A DNA stretch of 61,178 nt, taken from the NCBI RefSeq assembly GCF_025154055.1, contig NZ_JAOALK010000026.1:1-61178 (forward strand). The letters are read 5' to 3'. Under the pieces are notes generated by a model. That model was given only the letters and a program-made list of their open reading frames with translations. It was not told the DNA's origin and ran no database searches. Numbering within the stretch: position 1 is the first letter of the stretch; each line of letters opens with the position of its first letter. Both the position numbers and the translations under genes were made by a program. This DNA comes from Aquibacillus koreensis. Its GTDB lineage: Bacteria > Bacillota > Bacilli > Bacillales > Amphibacillaceae. Positions 42,265-52,029 of the stretch are shown here, one piece after another.

Positions 42265-43041
42265 ATGACGGCTTCGAGTACACCGGAGATTCAGTTAGAC
42301 CAGATTAGCATGCGATATCAGACAAACTCCACCGAGGTGTTGGCATTACAAGATGTTACCGTGGATATCAAAAAAGGTGAGTTTGTCTCGTTGTTAGGAC
42401 CTTCTGGTTGTGGAAAAACGACTTTGCTTCGCATTATGGCAGACTTGATTCAACCGACCAATGGCGAAATAAAAGTAGCAGGAGAGTCAGCTCGAGCAGC
42501 AAGGTTAGCACAGAAGTATGGAATCGTATTTCAAAGTCCGGTTCTCTATGACTGGAGAAGAGTCAAACAAAATATAAATCTCCCATTAGAGATGATGGGT
42601 ATTAAAAAAGCAGAGCGAGAAGAACGGGTGGATTACTTATTAGAGTTAGTGGGATTACAAGACTTTAAGAATAAATATCCATGGCAGTTAAGTGGTGGCA
42701 TGCAACAGCGCGTGGCGATTGCTAGAGCACTGGCGATGGAACCGGAGATTTTATTGATGGATGAGCCGTTCTCCGCATTAGATGAGTTTACGAGAGAGCA
42801 TTTAAATGAAGAGCTCCTTTCAATTTGGAGTAAGGTAGGGAGCACTGTCGTTTTTGTCACGCACAGTATCCCGGAATCTATATTTCTATCCGATCGCGTA
42901 TTTGTATTATCACCGCATCCCGGCAGGTTATCAGCTGTTGTAGATATTCCTCTTCCTAGACCACGTACACCAGATATGAGACATAGCCCTGCATTCTATC
43001 AGTTAATTTCTGATATTCGCGATTGCTTTGAGGGAGTGTAG
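42265..43041 (+). CDS. ABC importer ATP-binding protein (nitrate/taurine/THI5 type)
   Basis: 258-aa ATPase of the SsuB/TauB/ThiZ class. Seen: Walker A LLGPSGCGKTT, Q-loop IVFQSPVLYDW, signature LSGGMQQRVAIARA, Walker B EILLMDEPFSALD and switch VTHSIPE. The start chosen is ATG 42265 with GGGGGAGGG seven bases upstream; a longer in-frame reading from 42184 has no such site. First gene of a four-gene import operon that shares a regulon box with the beta-alanine genes. Confidence 0.9.
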   Translation: MTASSTPEIQLDQISMRYQTNSTEVLALQDVTVDIKKGEFVSLLGPSGCGKTTLLRIMADLIQPTNGEIKVAGESARAARLAQKYGIVFQSPVLYDWRRVKQNINLPLEMMGIKKAEREERVDYLLELVGLQDFKNKYPWQLSGGMQQRVAIARALAMEPEILLMDEPFSALDEFTREHLNEELLSIWSKVGSTVVFVTHSIPESIFLSDRVFVLSPHPGRLSAVVDIPLPRPRTPDMRHSPAFYQLISDIRDCFEGV

Positions 43042-43044
43042 GTC

Positions 43045-43845
43045 ATGGTTAGTTTCCGCAGTCGGTGGCTACCAAGCCTAGTTTGGATCGTTGGTTTACT
43101 TCTGTTATGGCAGGCTAGCTCATGGGTGCTTTTACATGTAGTGGAAGCATCGATGGCCCAATCAAAAATCCCGTATATCCACGAACTGATTCGCACATTT
43201 ATCACCTATGGTGGGACGTTGTTTACGGAAGGTAGTGCTACTTTTTCTAACGCGGCTTTAGGGTTTTTATTAGGGGCTATTTTAGGAGCAGTGTTAGCGG
43301 TGCTTATGAGTCTCTCCAAATGGATGGAGCAGTTAACGTTTCCTTATGCAGTTGCTTCCCAAATGATTCCGATTCTTGGACTTGCGCCAATTGTCTACGG
43401 GATTATGCGTGACGAACAAATTGCCCGGGTCTTAATTGCGGGTTATATAACGTTTTTCCCAGTCGCGTTGAACATGTTACGAGGACTTCGGAGTGTTGAT
43501 CTATCTGCCGTCGAGTTAATGTATTCCTATGCGGCAAAACCATGGATGGTGTATTGGAAACTTAGGCTTCCTGCTTCATTACCTGGACTTTTCAGTGGGT
43601 TAAAAATTGCAGCGCCACTCGCTGTTACGGGTGCAATTTTGGTAGAGCTCATGGGTGCACAAAATGGGATTGGCGTCATCATGCTCCGAAATCTCTATTA
43701 TGGCCCTTCGCACAATTATATGTTTTGGTCAACCGTGATCGTCGGTGCCTTACTCGGATTACTAAGCTATTTGATTATTAGTCTTATAGAAAGAATGGTA
43801 GCTCCATGGCAACCTGAATTCAGGCCGAGTGGAGGTGACAAGTAA
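43045..43845 (+). CDS. ABC importer permease 1
   Basis: 266-aa permease with about six helices and the EAA-type loop (LMYSYAAKPWMVYWKLRLPASLPGLFSGLK). GGGAGTG lies upstream of the ATG, three bases after the ATPase stop. It pairs with the second permease, whose start shares one base with its stop, so the importer is a heterodimer. Confidence 0.9.
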   Translation: MVSFRSRWLPSLVWIVGLLLLWQASSWVLLHVVEASMAQSKIPYIHELIRTFITYGGTLFTEGSATFSNAALGFLLGAILGAVLAVLMSLSKWMEQLTFPYAVASQMIPILGLAPIVYGIMRDEQIARVLIAGYITFFPVALNMLRGLRSVDLSAVELMYSYAAKPWMVYWKLRLPASLPGLFSGLKIAAPLAVTGAILVELMGAQNGIGVIMLRNLYYGPSHNYMFWSTVIVGALLGLLSYLIISLIERMVAPWQPEFRPSGGDK

Positions 43846-44720
43846 TGGAAGAAAAATCCGTTGACGACGTATATTCGTGGTCTGAAGAAGGTGTTGTAAA
43901 AGTAAACAAACAAGACGATCCAAGTCCTGCACCTGTCAAAAAAAGAGTGAAAAGTCGGATGAAGCTTCAACAAATTGGCCTACCGCTTGCTGCCGGTATT
44001 GTGATGTTGCTGTTATGGGAGTGGCAAGTGCTACATCAAATATTTGGTTTGCAAACGTACCAACTACCGATTCCCTCTACGATTGTGGAAGCTTTAGTTG
44101 AAAATGCACCGCTGTTACTTTCTTATACCGGTTATACGATGACGGAGGCTGTTTTAGGAATGTTAATAGGATCTTCCTTAGGATTTGTTGTAGCTTTAAT
44201 GGCTACGGCTTGGCCAAGATGGGGGAGAGGCGGTTTACTGGTCATTGCCTCGTTGAATGCCGTACCAATTGTAGCGTTAGCGCCAATTATGAATTTATGG
44301 TTTGGATCTGGAATTGGCTCTCGAATCGCCATTGTTACGGTAATCACGTTAGCTGCGATGGCGATCAATGCGCATAAAGGCATGAAGATGGTCGACCCGT
44401 TAGCTTTAGATTTAATGCATGCATATGCGGCAAAGAAAACAGAAGTCTTTCGGTATTTACGGATTATGAATAGCTTACCTTATGTGTTTACCGCGTTAAA
44501 AATAAACACGACGGCAAGTATGATTGGCGCGATTGTAGGCGAGTTTTTCTTTTCATCAAAAGGGCTAGGCTATCTGCTCTCTAATTCCATTAAAGTAGCT
44601 AAAATGCCACTTGGGTGGTCGTGTATTGTTGTAGCAGCAATTGCAGGGGTTGTTTTTTACTTGCTTGTGGAGTGGCTGGAAAGAAGGATGCTGAAATGGC
44701 ACGTTTCCCATCGTGCCTAA
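43845..44720 (+). CDS. ABC importer permease 2
   Basis: 291-aa permease of the same class as its neighbour, with an acidic/basic N-terminal extension of about 40 residues before the first helix, then six helices and the EAA-type loop (LMHAYAAKKTEVFRYLRIMNS). The ATG overlaps the preceding stop (TAATG). The long cytoplasmic N-terminus is unusual for the class. Confidence 0.88.
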   Translation: MEEKSVDDVYSWSEEGVVKVNKQDDPSPAPVKKRVKSRMKLQQIGLPLAAGIVMLLLWEWQVLHQIFGLQTYQLPIPSTIVEALVENAPLLLSYTGYTMTEAVLGMLIGSSLGFVVALMATAWPRWGRGGLLVIASLNAVPIVALAPIMNLWFGSGIGSRIAIVTVITLAAMAINAHKGMKMVDPLALDLMHAYAAKKTEVFRYLRIMNSLPYVFTALKINTTASMIGAIVGEFFFSSKGLGYLLSNSIKVAKMPLGWSCIVVAAIAGVVFYLLVEWLERRMLKWHVSHRA

Positions 44721-44806
44721 CCAAAGTTACATCTGCCCGTTTCTATCATAGATACGGCTGGTCATATAGATGCTTGGATAACAAAAAATAATGAGGGGGA
44801 TACGTG

Positions 44807-45832
44807 ATGATGAAAAGACGCAGTATATGTTTGTTGTTTGCTGCCATGCTTTTGTTTGTTTTAGCAGCTTGCGGAAATGAGTCGGCTTCAGGAGAAACGG
44901 AGGGGGATCTTACTCCGGTAAAATTGCAATTGAAATGGGTGCCACAAGCACAGTTTGCAGGTTATTTTATGGCGATGGAAGAGGGGTACTATGAAGAGGA
45001 AGGCTTGGATGTGTCGATTGTACCAGGTGGGCCGGATATCGTACCCGAGCAACAAGTAGCAAACGGAGCTGCAGACATCGGAATTGGTTGGGTAGCTAGC
45101 TTGTTACCTCACCAAGAACAAGGGTTACCACTTGTTCAGATTGCACAAGTCTACCAAAAGAGTGGATTAGTCCTCGTTTCGAAAAAAGAAACTGGGATCT
45201 CCTCACCGGAAGACTTAGCAGGTAAGAATGTTGGTAACTGGATGGGTGGAAACGAATTTGAGGTACTAGCCTTGTTTGATAAGTACGGACTCGATCAAAA
45301 TGCGGATCTATCCTTTGTGAAACAAGGTTTTACGATGGATCAGTTCTTTTCGGATGAAATTGACGCTGCATCGGCCATGACGTATAACGAGTACCAAGTA
45401 GTGTTGGCAGAAGGTTTTGCGGAAAGTGACTTAAACGTTATTGATATGAACGAGGAAGGCGTAGCAATGTTAGAGGATAACTTGTTCGCCAATACAGAAT
45501 GGCTTGAAGATAATAAGGAAATAGCAGCGAAGTTTGTTCGAGCATCTTTAAAAGGTTGGCAAGCAGCGATTGACGACCCAGAAGCTGCAGTAGATGCGGT
45601 AATGGCAGAAGCAGAAGAAGGAAGTAGTACTCGTGAACACCAATTAAAAATGATGGAGGAAGTAGCAAAATTAGTACTTCCAGAAGGCTTTGACCCAGAA
45701 AACATCGGTCAAATTGACGATGCGATGTTCAAACAAACCGCAGAGATTGCACACGAGTACGGCGTCATCGAAGAACCCGCCGACCTCGATGCAGCCTACA
45801 CCCACGAAATCATGGAAATGGTCAACGAATAA
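44807..45832 (+). CDS. THI5/NMT1-like substrate-binding lipoprotein
   Basis: 341-aa periplasmic-binding-fold lipoprotein: signal peptide with lipobox VLAAC, then KLQLKWVPQAQFAGYFMAMEEGYY, GIGWVASLLPHQEQG and GNWMGGNEFEVLALF, as in proteins that bind thiamine-related pyrimidines or other small ligands. GAGGGGG lies seven bases before ATG 44807. With the regulon box and pathway next door, a pyrimidine base or beta-amino compound is the likely ligand; a thiamine precursor is the main alternative, but no TPP riboswitch is present upstream. Confidence 0.88.
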   Translation: MMKRRSICLLFAAMLLFVLAACGNESASGETEGDLTPVKLQLKWVPQAQFAGYFMAMEEGYYEEEGLDVSIVPGGPDIVPEQQVANGAADIGIGWVASLLPHQEQGLPLVQIAQVYQKSGLVLVSKKETGISSPEDLAGKNVGNWMGGNEFEVLALFDKYGLDQNADLSFVKQGFTMDQFFSDEIDAASAMTYNEYQVVLAEGFAESDLNVIDMNEEGVAMLEDNLFANTEWLEDNKEIAAKFVRASLKGWQAAIDDPEAAVDAVMAEAEEGSSTREHQLKMMEEVAKLVLPEGFDPENIGQIDDAMFKQTAEIAHEYGVIEEPADLDAAYTHEIMEMVNE

Positions 45833-45838
45833 CAGAAA

Positions 45839-45904
45839 GGAAACATAGGGACGGTTCTTCCGTTTCCGATTTTATCGGAAACGGGAGAACCGTCCCCTTG
45901 TTTA
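45839..45904. repeat. REP-like palindrome, full copy
   Basis: GGAAACATAGGGACGGTTCT, TCCGTTTCCGAT, a 4-base loop, ATCGGAAACGGGAGAACCGTC and TTGTTTAC. The inner stem is extended by GAT/ATC pairs found in no other copy. Confidence 0.87.
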
Positions 45905-45920
45905 CGGCCTTCATAAAAGT

Positions 45921-45934
45921 GTCACAAAATAGAC
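45921..45934 (+). promoter_or_regulatory. GTCACAAAATAGAC motif upstream of cydA
   Basis: Also found with one change at 52030 ahead of the TPR gene. Its complement contains TTTTGTGAC, close to the TTTGTGAAT pattern of ResD sites, which would suit an oxygen-regulated oxidase operon. No clear Rex palindrome was found. Confidence 0.4.
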
Positions 45935-46066
45935 ATGTGATGGTCGCCACTTTCTAAACGTTTTGGTATAGAATGTAGAGGGTATAAGATTAGCAAATAG
46001 TTTAATATTGTGGTAGTATGTTCAGTGTTTCACTTACTGTTATGATTTAAAGAGGGAGGGCAAGAC

Positions 46067-47422
46067 ATGGAGTTTTTTGATACGGTTACGGTCAGTAGGG
46101 CGATTACAGCAATGACTCTCATTTTTCATATTATTTTTGCTACATTAGGTGTTGGTGTGCCTTTATATATTTCTATTGCAGAGTTTATTGGGATTAGAAA
46201 GAAAGACAAGCATTATGAATTACTAGCCAAACGATGGGCCAGAGGGTTTGTCATTACGGTAGCAATCGGCGTTGTAACAGGTACAGCTATTGCCCTGCAA
46301 CTTTCTTTAGTATGGCCAAATTTTATGCAGATGGCCGGTAATGTGATTGCATTACCGTTATTTATGGAAGTGTTTGCGTTTTTCTTTGAAGCGATTTTCT
46401 TGGGCATTTATTTATATACATGGGATCGATTTAAGAATAAATATACACACTGGTTACTTACACTGCCAGTAGTCTTGGGTGCGGGTATTTCGGCAGTCTT
46501 TATTACAACAGTAAACTCGTTTATGAATTCACCAGATGGTTTTACAATGGAGAACGGCGAATTTGTCGCTGTTAACCCAATCGAAGCAATGTTGAATCCA
46601 TCTGCGCCAGTTCGAATTTTTCACGTATTAGGCGGCTCTTATGTGACGGTAGCTGCGATCTTAGCAACAATTGCAGCCATTGCGTTATTACGTAAGAAAG
46701 GTGCAGCTGCTTATCACAAAAAAGCATTAAAGATTACCGTCGTATCGATGTTTATTTTCTCCATTTTAACTGCAGTAGGCGGAGATTTGTCTGCGAAATA
46801 CCTTGCCAATCATCAACCGGAAAAATTAGCTGCAGCGGAATGGCATTTCGAGACGGAAGAAAGTGCTGACTTGGTTTTATTTGGTTGGTTGAATGAAGAC
46901 AATGAAGTGGTTGGCGAAATTCGATTACCTGGTTTCTTGAGCTTTTTGGCACATGGTAATTTTACCGCTGAAGTCATTGGTTTAGAAGAAACACCAGAAG
47001 GCGAGCGGCCACCTTTAATCGTCCACTATTTCTTTGACTTGATGGTTTCAATTGGCATGTTCTTAACGGGCATTTCATTCCTGTATCTAGTAGTAAGCAA
47101 GATAAAACGCTGGGATGTTCACAATAAATTCATGCTTTGGTTGCTTGTATTAACTGGACCACTTGCGATGTTAGCTATCGAATTTGGTTGGCTTTATGCC
47201 GAGTTAGGTAGACAACCTTGGATTGTTAGAGGATATATGACGGTAGATGAGGCGGCGACCTCTTCACCATATATCGTCCACATGTTCTTCCTATTTTTAG
47301 CGTTGTATATTGTGCTCGGAACCTTATTTGTTATTACGTTACGAAAACTATTTAAAGACAATCCGGTCGAAGTAGAGTTAGAGAAGCACTACCCTGAACT
47401 AAACAAGGGGGATGAATCATGA
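46067..47422 (+). CDS. cydA: Cytochrome bd oxidase subunit I
   Basis: 451-aa quinol oxidase subunit, membrane-bound with nine helices, carrying haems b558, b595 and d. Seen: N-terminal FDTVTVSRAITAMTLIFHIIFA with the axial His, the GRQPW motif (LGRQPWIVRGYM) and a short Q-loop (about residues 245-310), as in Gram-positive bd enzymes. GGGAGGG precedes the ATG. First gene of cydABCD. Confidence 0.95.
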   Translation: MEFFDTVTVSRAITAMTLIFHIIFATLGVGVPLYISIAEFIGIRKKDKHYELLAKRWARGFVITVAIGVVTGTAIALQLSLVWPNFMQMAGNVIALPLFMEVFAFFFEAIFLGIYLYTWDRFKNKYTHWLLTLPVVLGAGISAVFITTVNSFMNSPDGFTMENGEFVAVNPIEAMLNPSAPVRIFHVLGGSYVTVAAILATIAAIALLRKKGAAAYHKKALKITVVSMFIFSILTAVGGDLSAKYLANHQPEKLAAAEWHFETEESADLVLFGWLNEDNEVVGEIRLPGFLSFLAHGNFTAEVIGLEETPEGERPPLIVHYFFDLMVSIGMFLTGISFLYLVVSKIKRWDVHNKFMLWLLVLTGPLAMLAIEFGWLYAELGRQPWIVRGYMTVDEAATSSPYIVHMFFLFLALYIVLGTLFVITLRKLFKDNPVEVELEKHYPELNKGDES

Positions 47423-48432
47423 GTTATGAAGTAATTGGAATCACGGTTTTATGGTTATTTTTATACGGCTATGTGATTGTCGCATCGATTGATTTCGGAG
47501 CCGGATTTTTTGCTTATTATGCAAAAGTGACCAAACGAGACCACATTACAAACAAATTAATCTCCAGGTATTTATCACCTGTTTGGGAAGTTACCAATGT
47601 GTTTTTAGTATTCTTTTTTGTTGGTATTGTTGGATTCTTTCCATCAGCTGCTTATTATTACGGATCAGCATTACTTGTACCAGCAAGCTTCGCGATCGTG
47701 TTGATTGCGATTCGGGGATCGTTTTATGCTTTTGAAAATTATGGTTCCAAACAAAGTAATGTCTATTTGTTTCTATATGGTGCGACTGGATTATTTATAC
47801 CGGCTTCCTTGTCTGTTGCGTTAACGATTTCAGAGGGAGGTTTTATTACCGAAGAAAACGGCGTCGTATCGCTAAAGTATTTCGAATTATTTACGAGTCC
47901 ATTAGCCTGGAGTATCGTTGCATTGGCAGTGGTAGCGATCTTGTTCATTAGTGCAAGCTTCTTAACATACTATGCGTCACGGGCAAATGATAAACCTGCA
48001 CTTCAAGTAGTGCGAAAGTGGGCGCTGTTTTGGGCAACACCAACGATTATTATGGCGTTGACAACAATGATTGCCTTAAGTCAACGCAATGAGCGCCATT
48101 ATCAAAATATGTTGGATTTATGGTGGATCTTTAGTTTATCGATGGGCTTTTTCATCATTGCCATGGGTCTATTATACATCGGCAGAAATTACGGGACGGC
48201 ATTTATCGCGATTATGCTACAATTCTTCTTTGCATTTTTCGGTTACGGTATGGCCCAGTATCCCTATTTACTAGACCCATTCATTCACATTGAACAAAGT
48301 GTTACCAATGAATCGATGGCGATTGCGTTAATCGCGGCTTTTATTGGCGGATTATTATTGTTAATCCCTTCACTTATCTTACTGATGCGATTATTTTTAT
48401 TCGATGCGGATTATGCCAAAGGTAAAAAATAA
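47419..48432 (+). CDS. cydB: Cytochrome bd oxidase subunit II
   Basis: 337-aa membrane subunit with about nine helices that completes the quinol oxidase. Seen: DFGAGFFAYYAK (characteristic N-terminal motif), SPVWEVTNVFLVFFFVGIVG, and RGSFYAFENY. Its ATG overlaps the cydA stop by four bases (ATGA). The gap to cydD is 27 bases. Confidence 0.94.
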   Translation: MSYEVIGITVLWLFLYGYVIVASIDFGAGFFAYYAKVTKRDHITNKLISRYLSPVWEVTNVFLVFFFVGIVGFFPSAAYYYGSALLVPASFAIVLIAIRGSFYAFENYGSKQSNVYLFLYGATGLFIPASLSVALTISEGGFITEENGVVSLKYFELFTSPLAWSIVALAVVAILFISASFLTYYASRANDKPALQVVRKWALFWATPTIIMALTTMIALSQRNERHYQNMLDLWWIFSLSMGFFIIAMGLLYIGRNYGTAFIAIMLQFFFAFFGYGMAQYPYLLDPFIHIEQSVTNESMAIALIAAFIGGLLLLIPSLILLMRLFLFDADYAKGKK

Positions 48433-48459
48433 ATGCTTTCTTAGAGGGAAGGATTCGTC

Positions 48460-50187
48460 ATGCAAAAATTAAAGCAAACCGTGTGGAGGCATAAAAAGAG
48501 GATCTATCTGTTAGTGGGATTAACCTTCGTACTAGGGCTTGCCATTGTGGCACAAGCGTTTGCGATGACAAACATTGTCGATGGTGTATTTCTCAAAGAT
48601 CAATCGTTCGCTGCGATTACACCATCGCTTTTTGTCTTATTGTTGTTTTTATTGGTGCGGGCTGGTTCGGATTATATGAGTAAGCGAATTGGTGTATCGA
48701 TTGCGAGTGAGGTAAAACGGGATGTTCGTCGAGATTTATTAACGTCTTATGTGGGGCGGTCGATTTCGGTAGCTGGAAAAGGACAAACGGGTAAAAAGGT
48801 AAGCATGCTGCTTGATGGTGTTGATGAGATGGATAGCTTTTACAGTCAGTTTATCCCACAAGTGATGCAGAGTATGTTCGTGCCGATCTTAGCGCTCATT
48901 GTCATCTTCACGCAACATGTCAATTCAGGCATTATTTTACTTGTTTCCGCGCCATTTATTCCGATTTTTATGATCATCATTGGTTTGCGGACACAGAAAA
49001 AATCAGAAGAAAAGCTAGAAAAACTCGCTTCTTTTTCTGGTACTTTTTTAGACACCTTACAAGGCCTTGTCACGTTAAAGTTATTCGGGAGAACAAAACA
49101 GCAAAAGGATGCGTTAGAAAAAAGTAGCTTAGGCTTTCGGGATACAACGATGGAAATATTGCGAATTGTTTTCACGCAATCTTTTGCACTGGAACTGATT
49201 TCGATGCTTAGTATTGGTATTGTGGCGCTTGAATTAGCGATTCAGTTAATCATTTATGAAAGTATTTCCTTTTATACAGCTTTTGTCATCTTGATTTTAG
49301 TTCCCGAATTTTACACGTCATTAAAAGAGCTAGGGACGACGTTTCATAATGGCAGAAGTAGCATGGGAGCTGCACAGAAAGTATTAGAGGAGTTTGAGGT
49401 GAAGGACGAGACAGCGTTATGGGGCGAAAAAGAATTCCCTCAGCTGGACGTTGCCCCTACGATTCAGTTGGACAACCTGGGCTACACCTATCCAGATAGT
49501 GGCTTCCAGTTGCGAGCAATCAAAGCAACTTTTCAACCAAAACAAAAAATCGCTATTGTTGGTGCTAGTGGGGCGGGGAAAACGACCCTACTTCATATGC
49601 TTGCAGGTATGATCGCTCCTGAACAAGGTTCTATAAAAATAAACGAGCAAGCGCTTCGTAACAATACCGAAGCATCCTGGCTTGATCAGATCGCTTATAT
49701 TTCCCAACACCCATATATTTTCTCTGGAACGATCGGTGAAAATATACGGATGGGAACGACAGAAGCAGTAGATGAGGCGTCCGTGCATGAGGCTGCTAGG
49801 TTAGCAGGAATTGCCCCACTCATTGAATCACTTGATCATAAGTATGAGACAAAAATAGGCGAAGCAGGCAGAGGTCTTTCCGGTGGAGAGAAGCAACGTG
49901 TCTCGATTGCACGTGCCTTTTTGAAAAAGCCGCGTATTGTTTTATTAGATGAGCCAACACGTGGACTTGATTTAGCGACGGAGAAAATATTGCAAAAATC
50001 GATTGAGAAGCTAAATGAAACGGCAACAGTGATAACCGTGGCGCACCGTCTGCATACGATTAAAACAGCTGATCAAATTCTGTTTTTGGAAAAAGGTCAA
50101 TTGCAAGCGGTAGGTACACATGCATCATTGCTTGAAACCGTGCCTGCATACCGAGATATGGTGACGATTCAACAAGGGGGGAAATAA
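48460..50187 (+). CDS. cydD: ABC exporter subunit CydD
   Basis: 575-aa half-transporter with six membrane helices (about residues 1-310) and a C-terminal ATPase: VGASGAGKTTLLHMLAGM (Walker A), ISQHPYIFSGT (Q-loop), GLSGGEKQRVSIARA (signature) and RIVLLDEPTRGLD (Walker B). With CydC it is required for assembly of the bd oxidase; the exported thiol compounds studied in Escherichia coli may differ in bacilli. GGAAGG precedes the ATG. Confidence 0.92.
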   Translation: MQKLKQTVWRHKKRIYLLVGLTFVLGLAIVAQAFAMTNIVDGVFLKDQSFAAITPSLFVLLLFLLVRAGSDYMSKRIGVSIASEVKRDVRRDLLTSYVGRSISVAGKGQTGKKVSMLLDGVDEMDSFYSQFIPQVMQSMFVPILALIVIFTQHVNSGIILLVSAPFIPIFMIIIGLRTQKKSEEKLEKLASFSGTFLDTLQGLVTLKLFGRTKQQKDALEKSSLGFRDTTMEILRIVFTQSFALELISMLSIGIVALELAIQLIIYESISFYTAFVILILVPEFYTSLKELGTTFHNGRSSMGAAQKVLEEFEVKDETALWGEKEFPQLDVAPTIQLDNLGYTYPDSGFQLRAIKATFQPKQKIAIVGASGAGKTTLLHMLAGMIAPEQGSIKINEQALRNNTEASWLDQIAYISQHPYIFSGTIGENIRMGTTEAVDEASVHEAARLAGIAPLIESLDHKYETKIGEAGRGLSGGEKQRVSIARAFLKKPRIVLLDEPTRGLDLATEKILQKSIEKLNETATVITVAHRLHTIKTADQILFLEKGQLQAVGTHASLLETVPAYRDMVTIQQGGK

Positions 50188-50189
50188 AC

Positions 50190-51908
50190 ATGACTGCTCT
50201 GCGGAAAGTAATGAAGCTAATGTTGATCGAGAAAAAAGATATTATTTTAGCGATTATTTGTGGTTTTATTGCTGGTATAAGTAGTGTTGGCTTGTTTGCG
50301 GCAAGTGGCTATCTGATTTCGAAAGCAGCCTTAGTTCCTCCTTTTTACACGTTAATTATTGTGACGTCGATGGTTAAATTACTCGGACTGATTAAAGCTG
50401 GTGCGAAGTATGGAGAGCGTATCTATTCGCACCGGGCAACGTTTACGATATTAAGTAATATGCGTGTAGCTTTTTTTGAAAAATTAGAGCCACTTGTACC
50501 ACATGTGTTTCAAAAATATAGAAGTGGTGATTTGTTAGGGAGAGTCGTTGGTGACGTAGAGAGCCTGCAAAATCTCTTTCTGCGTGTTGTGTACCCACCA
50601 ATCGTGTTATTCCTCGTTTTTACGAGTACGATTTTCTTTGCTAGCTTTTATTCCATGGCTATTGCGGTGATTTTGTTTCTTGGGTTCTTATTAACAACCA
50701 TCGTAATCCCATCGATTTTTTCATTTAGACAAGCAAAAATAAATGGCAGAGTAAGACAGGAGCGCGGAGATCTTTCGAGTGATATTACCGAAGTGATGTA
50801 TGGATTCCGTGATTTAAAACTATTTCAACAGCTACAAACGAAACAAGCACAACTGCTTACGCAATCGGAAGCTTATATTAACGAGCAAAAGCAAGAAAAT
50901 ATCAACAAAGCGTACAGTCAATCGCTTAATAGCTTTATGACGTTTGTTGTCAGTTGGTTTGTGTTAGCGATGGGTGCCTATTTGGTAACAAATGGGACGT
51001 TAGAAGGTCTCTTTTTAGCAATGCTCGTCTTGATTTCGATGACTGTCTTCGAGCCTGCTGCACCGATGGCCGTTTTCCCGATTTATATGCAGGAAAGCCG
51101 TGATGCATCTACACGCTTATATGATGTCGTGGACGACCCGGACATTCAAGTCAAGCAGATGAAGCCAACCGTGGAACACTTACCAGTTGGACCACCGGGG
51201 ATTGCGTTTCGTGAAATTCAGTTCAGTTTCATGGGGGACTGGCGGACAACGATTCCTAACCTATCATTGAGCATCCCTGCTGGATCGAAAACAGCGATCG
51301 TTGGGGCTAGCGGTTCGGGTAAGTCGACCCTACTGCAACTAGTCTTAAAGCTACAACAGGCGCAGAAAGGGAACGTTTTTTGGAATGACCAAGATACCGC
51401 ATTTGTTTCTCGGGAGGCAATTTGGGAGCAGGCGAAAGTGGTGCTACAGGATAATCATTTCTTCTATGACACGATTCGGGAAAACTTGTTACTAGCAGAT
51501 GATGAACTAACGGATGAACAGATGAACGCTGTCTTGGCAGAAGTCCAACTCGGGCATTTTTCGCTGGATGATCCCATATTAGAACACGGCGAGAACCTTT
51601 CTGGTGGGGAAAAGCAACGCCTAGCCATCGCAAGAGCCTTTTTGAAAAAAGGCCATTTATGGATATTAGACGAGCCGACTTCCTCCTTAGACGCACAAAC
51701 AGAACAAGTGATTTATAAGCATCTTTTTGAGCGTGCAAAAGGTGATACGTTACTCTTTGTCAGTCATCGATTAAACGGCTTAGAAAAAATGGATCAAATC
51801 ATTGTCATGGATCATGGTGAGATCATCGAAAATGGAACTTTCGAAGAACTAATCAACCAACAAGGATATTTCTATCAAATGAAAAAGCTCGAAGAAAGCC
51901 TACTCTAA
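50190..51908 (+). CDS. cydC: ABC exporter subunit CydC
   Basis: 572-aa partner half-transporter, six helices plus ATPase: VGASGSGKSTLLQLVLKL (Walker A), VLQDNHFFYDTI (Q-loop), ENLSGGEKQRLAIARA (signature), HLWILDEPTSSLD (Walker B) and VSHR. GGGGGG lies upstream and the start is two bases after the cydD stop. Last gene of cydABCD, followed by a strong terminator. Confidence 0.92.
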   Translation: MTALRKVMKLMLIEKKDIILAIICGFIAGISSVGLFAASGYLISKAALVPPFYTLIIVTSMVKLLGLIKAGAKYGERIYSHRATFTILSNMRVAFFEKLEPLVPHVFQKYRSGDLLGRVVGDVESLQNLFLRVVYPPIVLFLVFTSTIFFASFYSMAIAVILFLGFLLTTIVIPSIFSFRQAKINGRVRQERGDLSSDITEVMYGFRDLKLFQQLQTKQAQLLTQSEAYINEQKQENINKAYSQSLNSFMTFVVSWFVLAMGAYLVTNGTLEGLFLAMLVLISMTVFEPAAPMAVFPIYMQESRDASTRLYDVVDDPDIQVKQMKPTVEHLPVGPPGIAFREIQFSFMGDWRTTIPNLSLSIPAGSKTAIVGASGSGKSTLLQLVLKLQQAQKGNVFWNDQDTAFVSREAIWEQAKVVLQDNHFFYDTIRENLLLADDELTDEQMNAVLAEVQLGHFSLDDPILEHGENLSGGEKQRLAIARAFLKKGHLWILDEPTSSLDAQTEQVIYKHLFERAKGDTLLFVSHRLNGLEKMDQIIVMDHGEIIENGTFEELINQQGYFYQMKKLEESLL

Positions 51909-51914
51909 ACTCTA

Positions 51915-51946
51915 AAGAAGCAGAACCAACCTCTGCTTCTTTTTTG
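51915..51946 (+). terminator. Terminator of cydABCD
   Basis: AGAAGCAG and CTGCTTCT pair around a 9-base loop and are followed by TTTTTT. A REP-like repeat begins at its end. Confidence 0.88.
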
Positions 51947-52026
51947 TGAACATGGGGACGGTTCTCCTGTACACAAATATGGCATAAAGTGGTAAACGTG
52001 AACAGGAGAACCGTCCCCATGTTTCC
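51946..52026. repeat. REP-like palindrome, full copy
   Basis: GTGAACATGGGGACGGTTCT, CCTGTACAC, a longer loop, GTGAACAGGAGAACCGTCCCC and TGTTTCC. One inner mismatch (GTACAC against GTGAAC); outer words GTGAAC and GTTTCC do not match. Confidence 0.83.
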
Positions 52027-52029
52027 ACC

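Noticed and set aside
44807-45832. The THI5-like importer as a thiamine-precursor system
   Set aside because: No TPP riboswitch or thiamine gene is nearby, and the operon shares a box with the beta-alanine genes; thiamine precursor is kept only as an alternative.
45905-46060. A Rex palindrome ahead of cydA
   Set aside because: TCACA and TGTGA occur in the wrong order and spacing for the TTGTGAA-N4-TTCACAA pattern.
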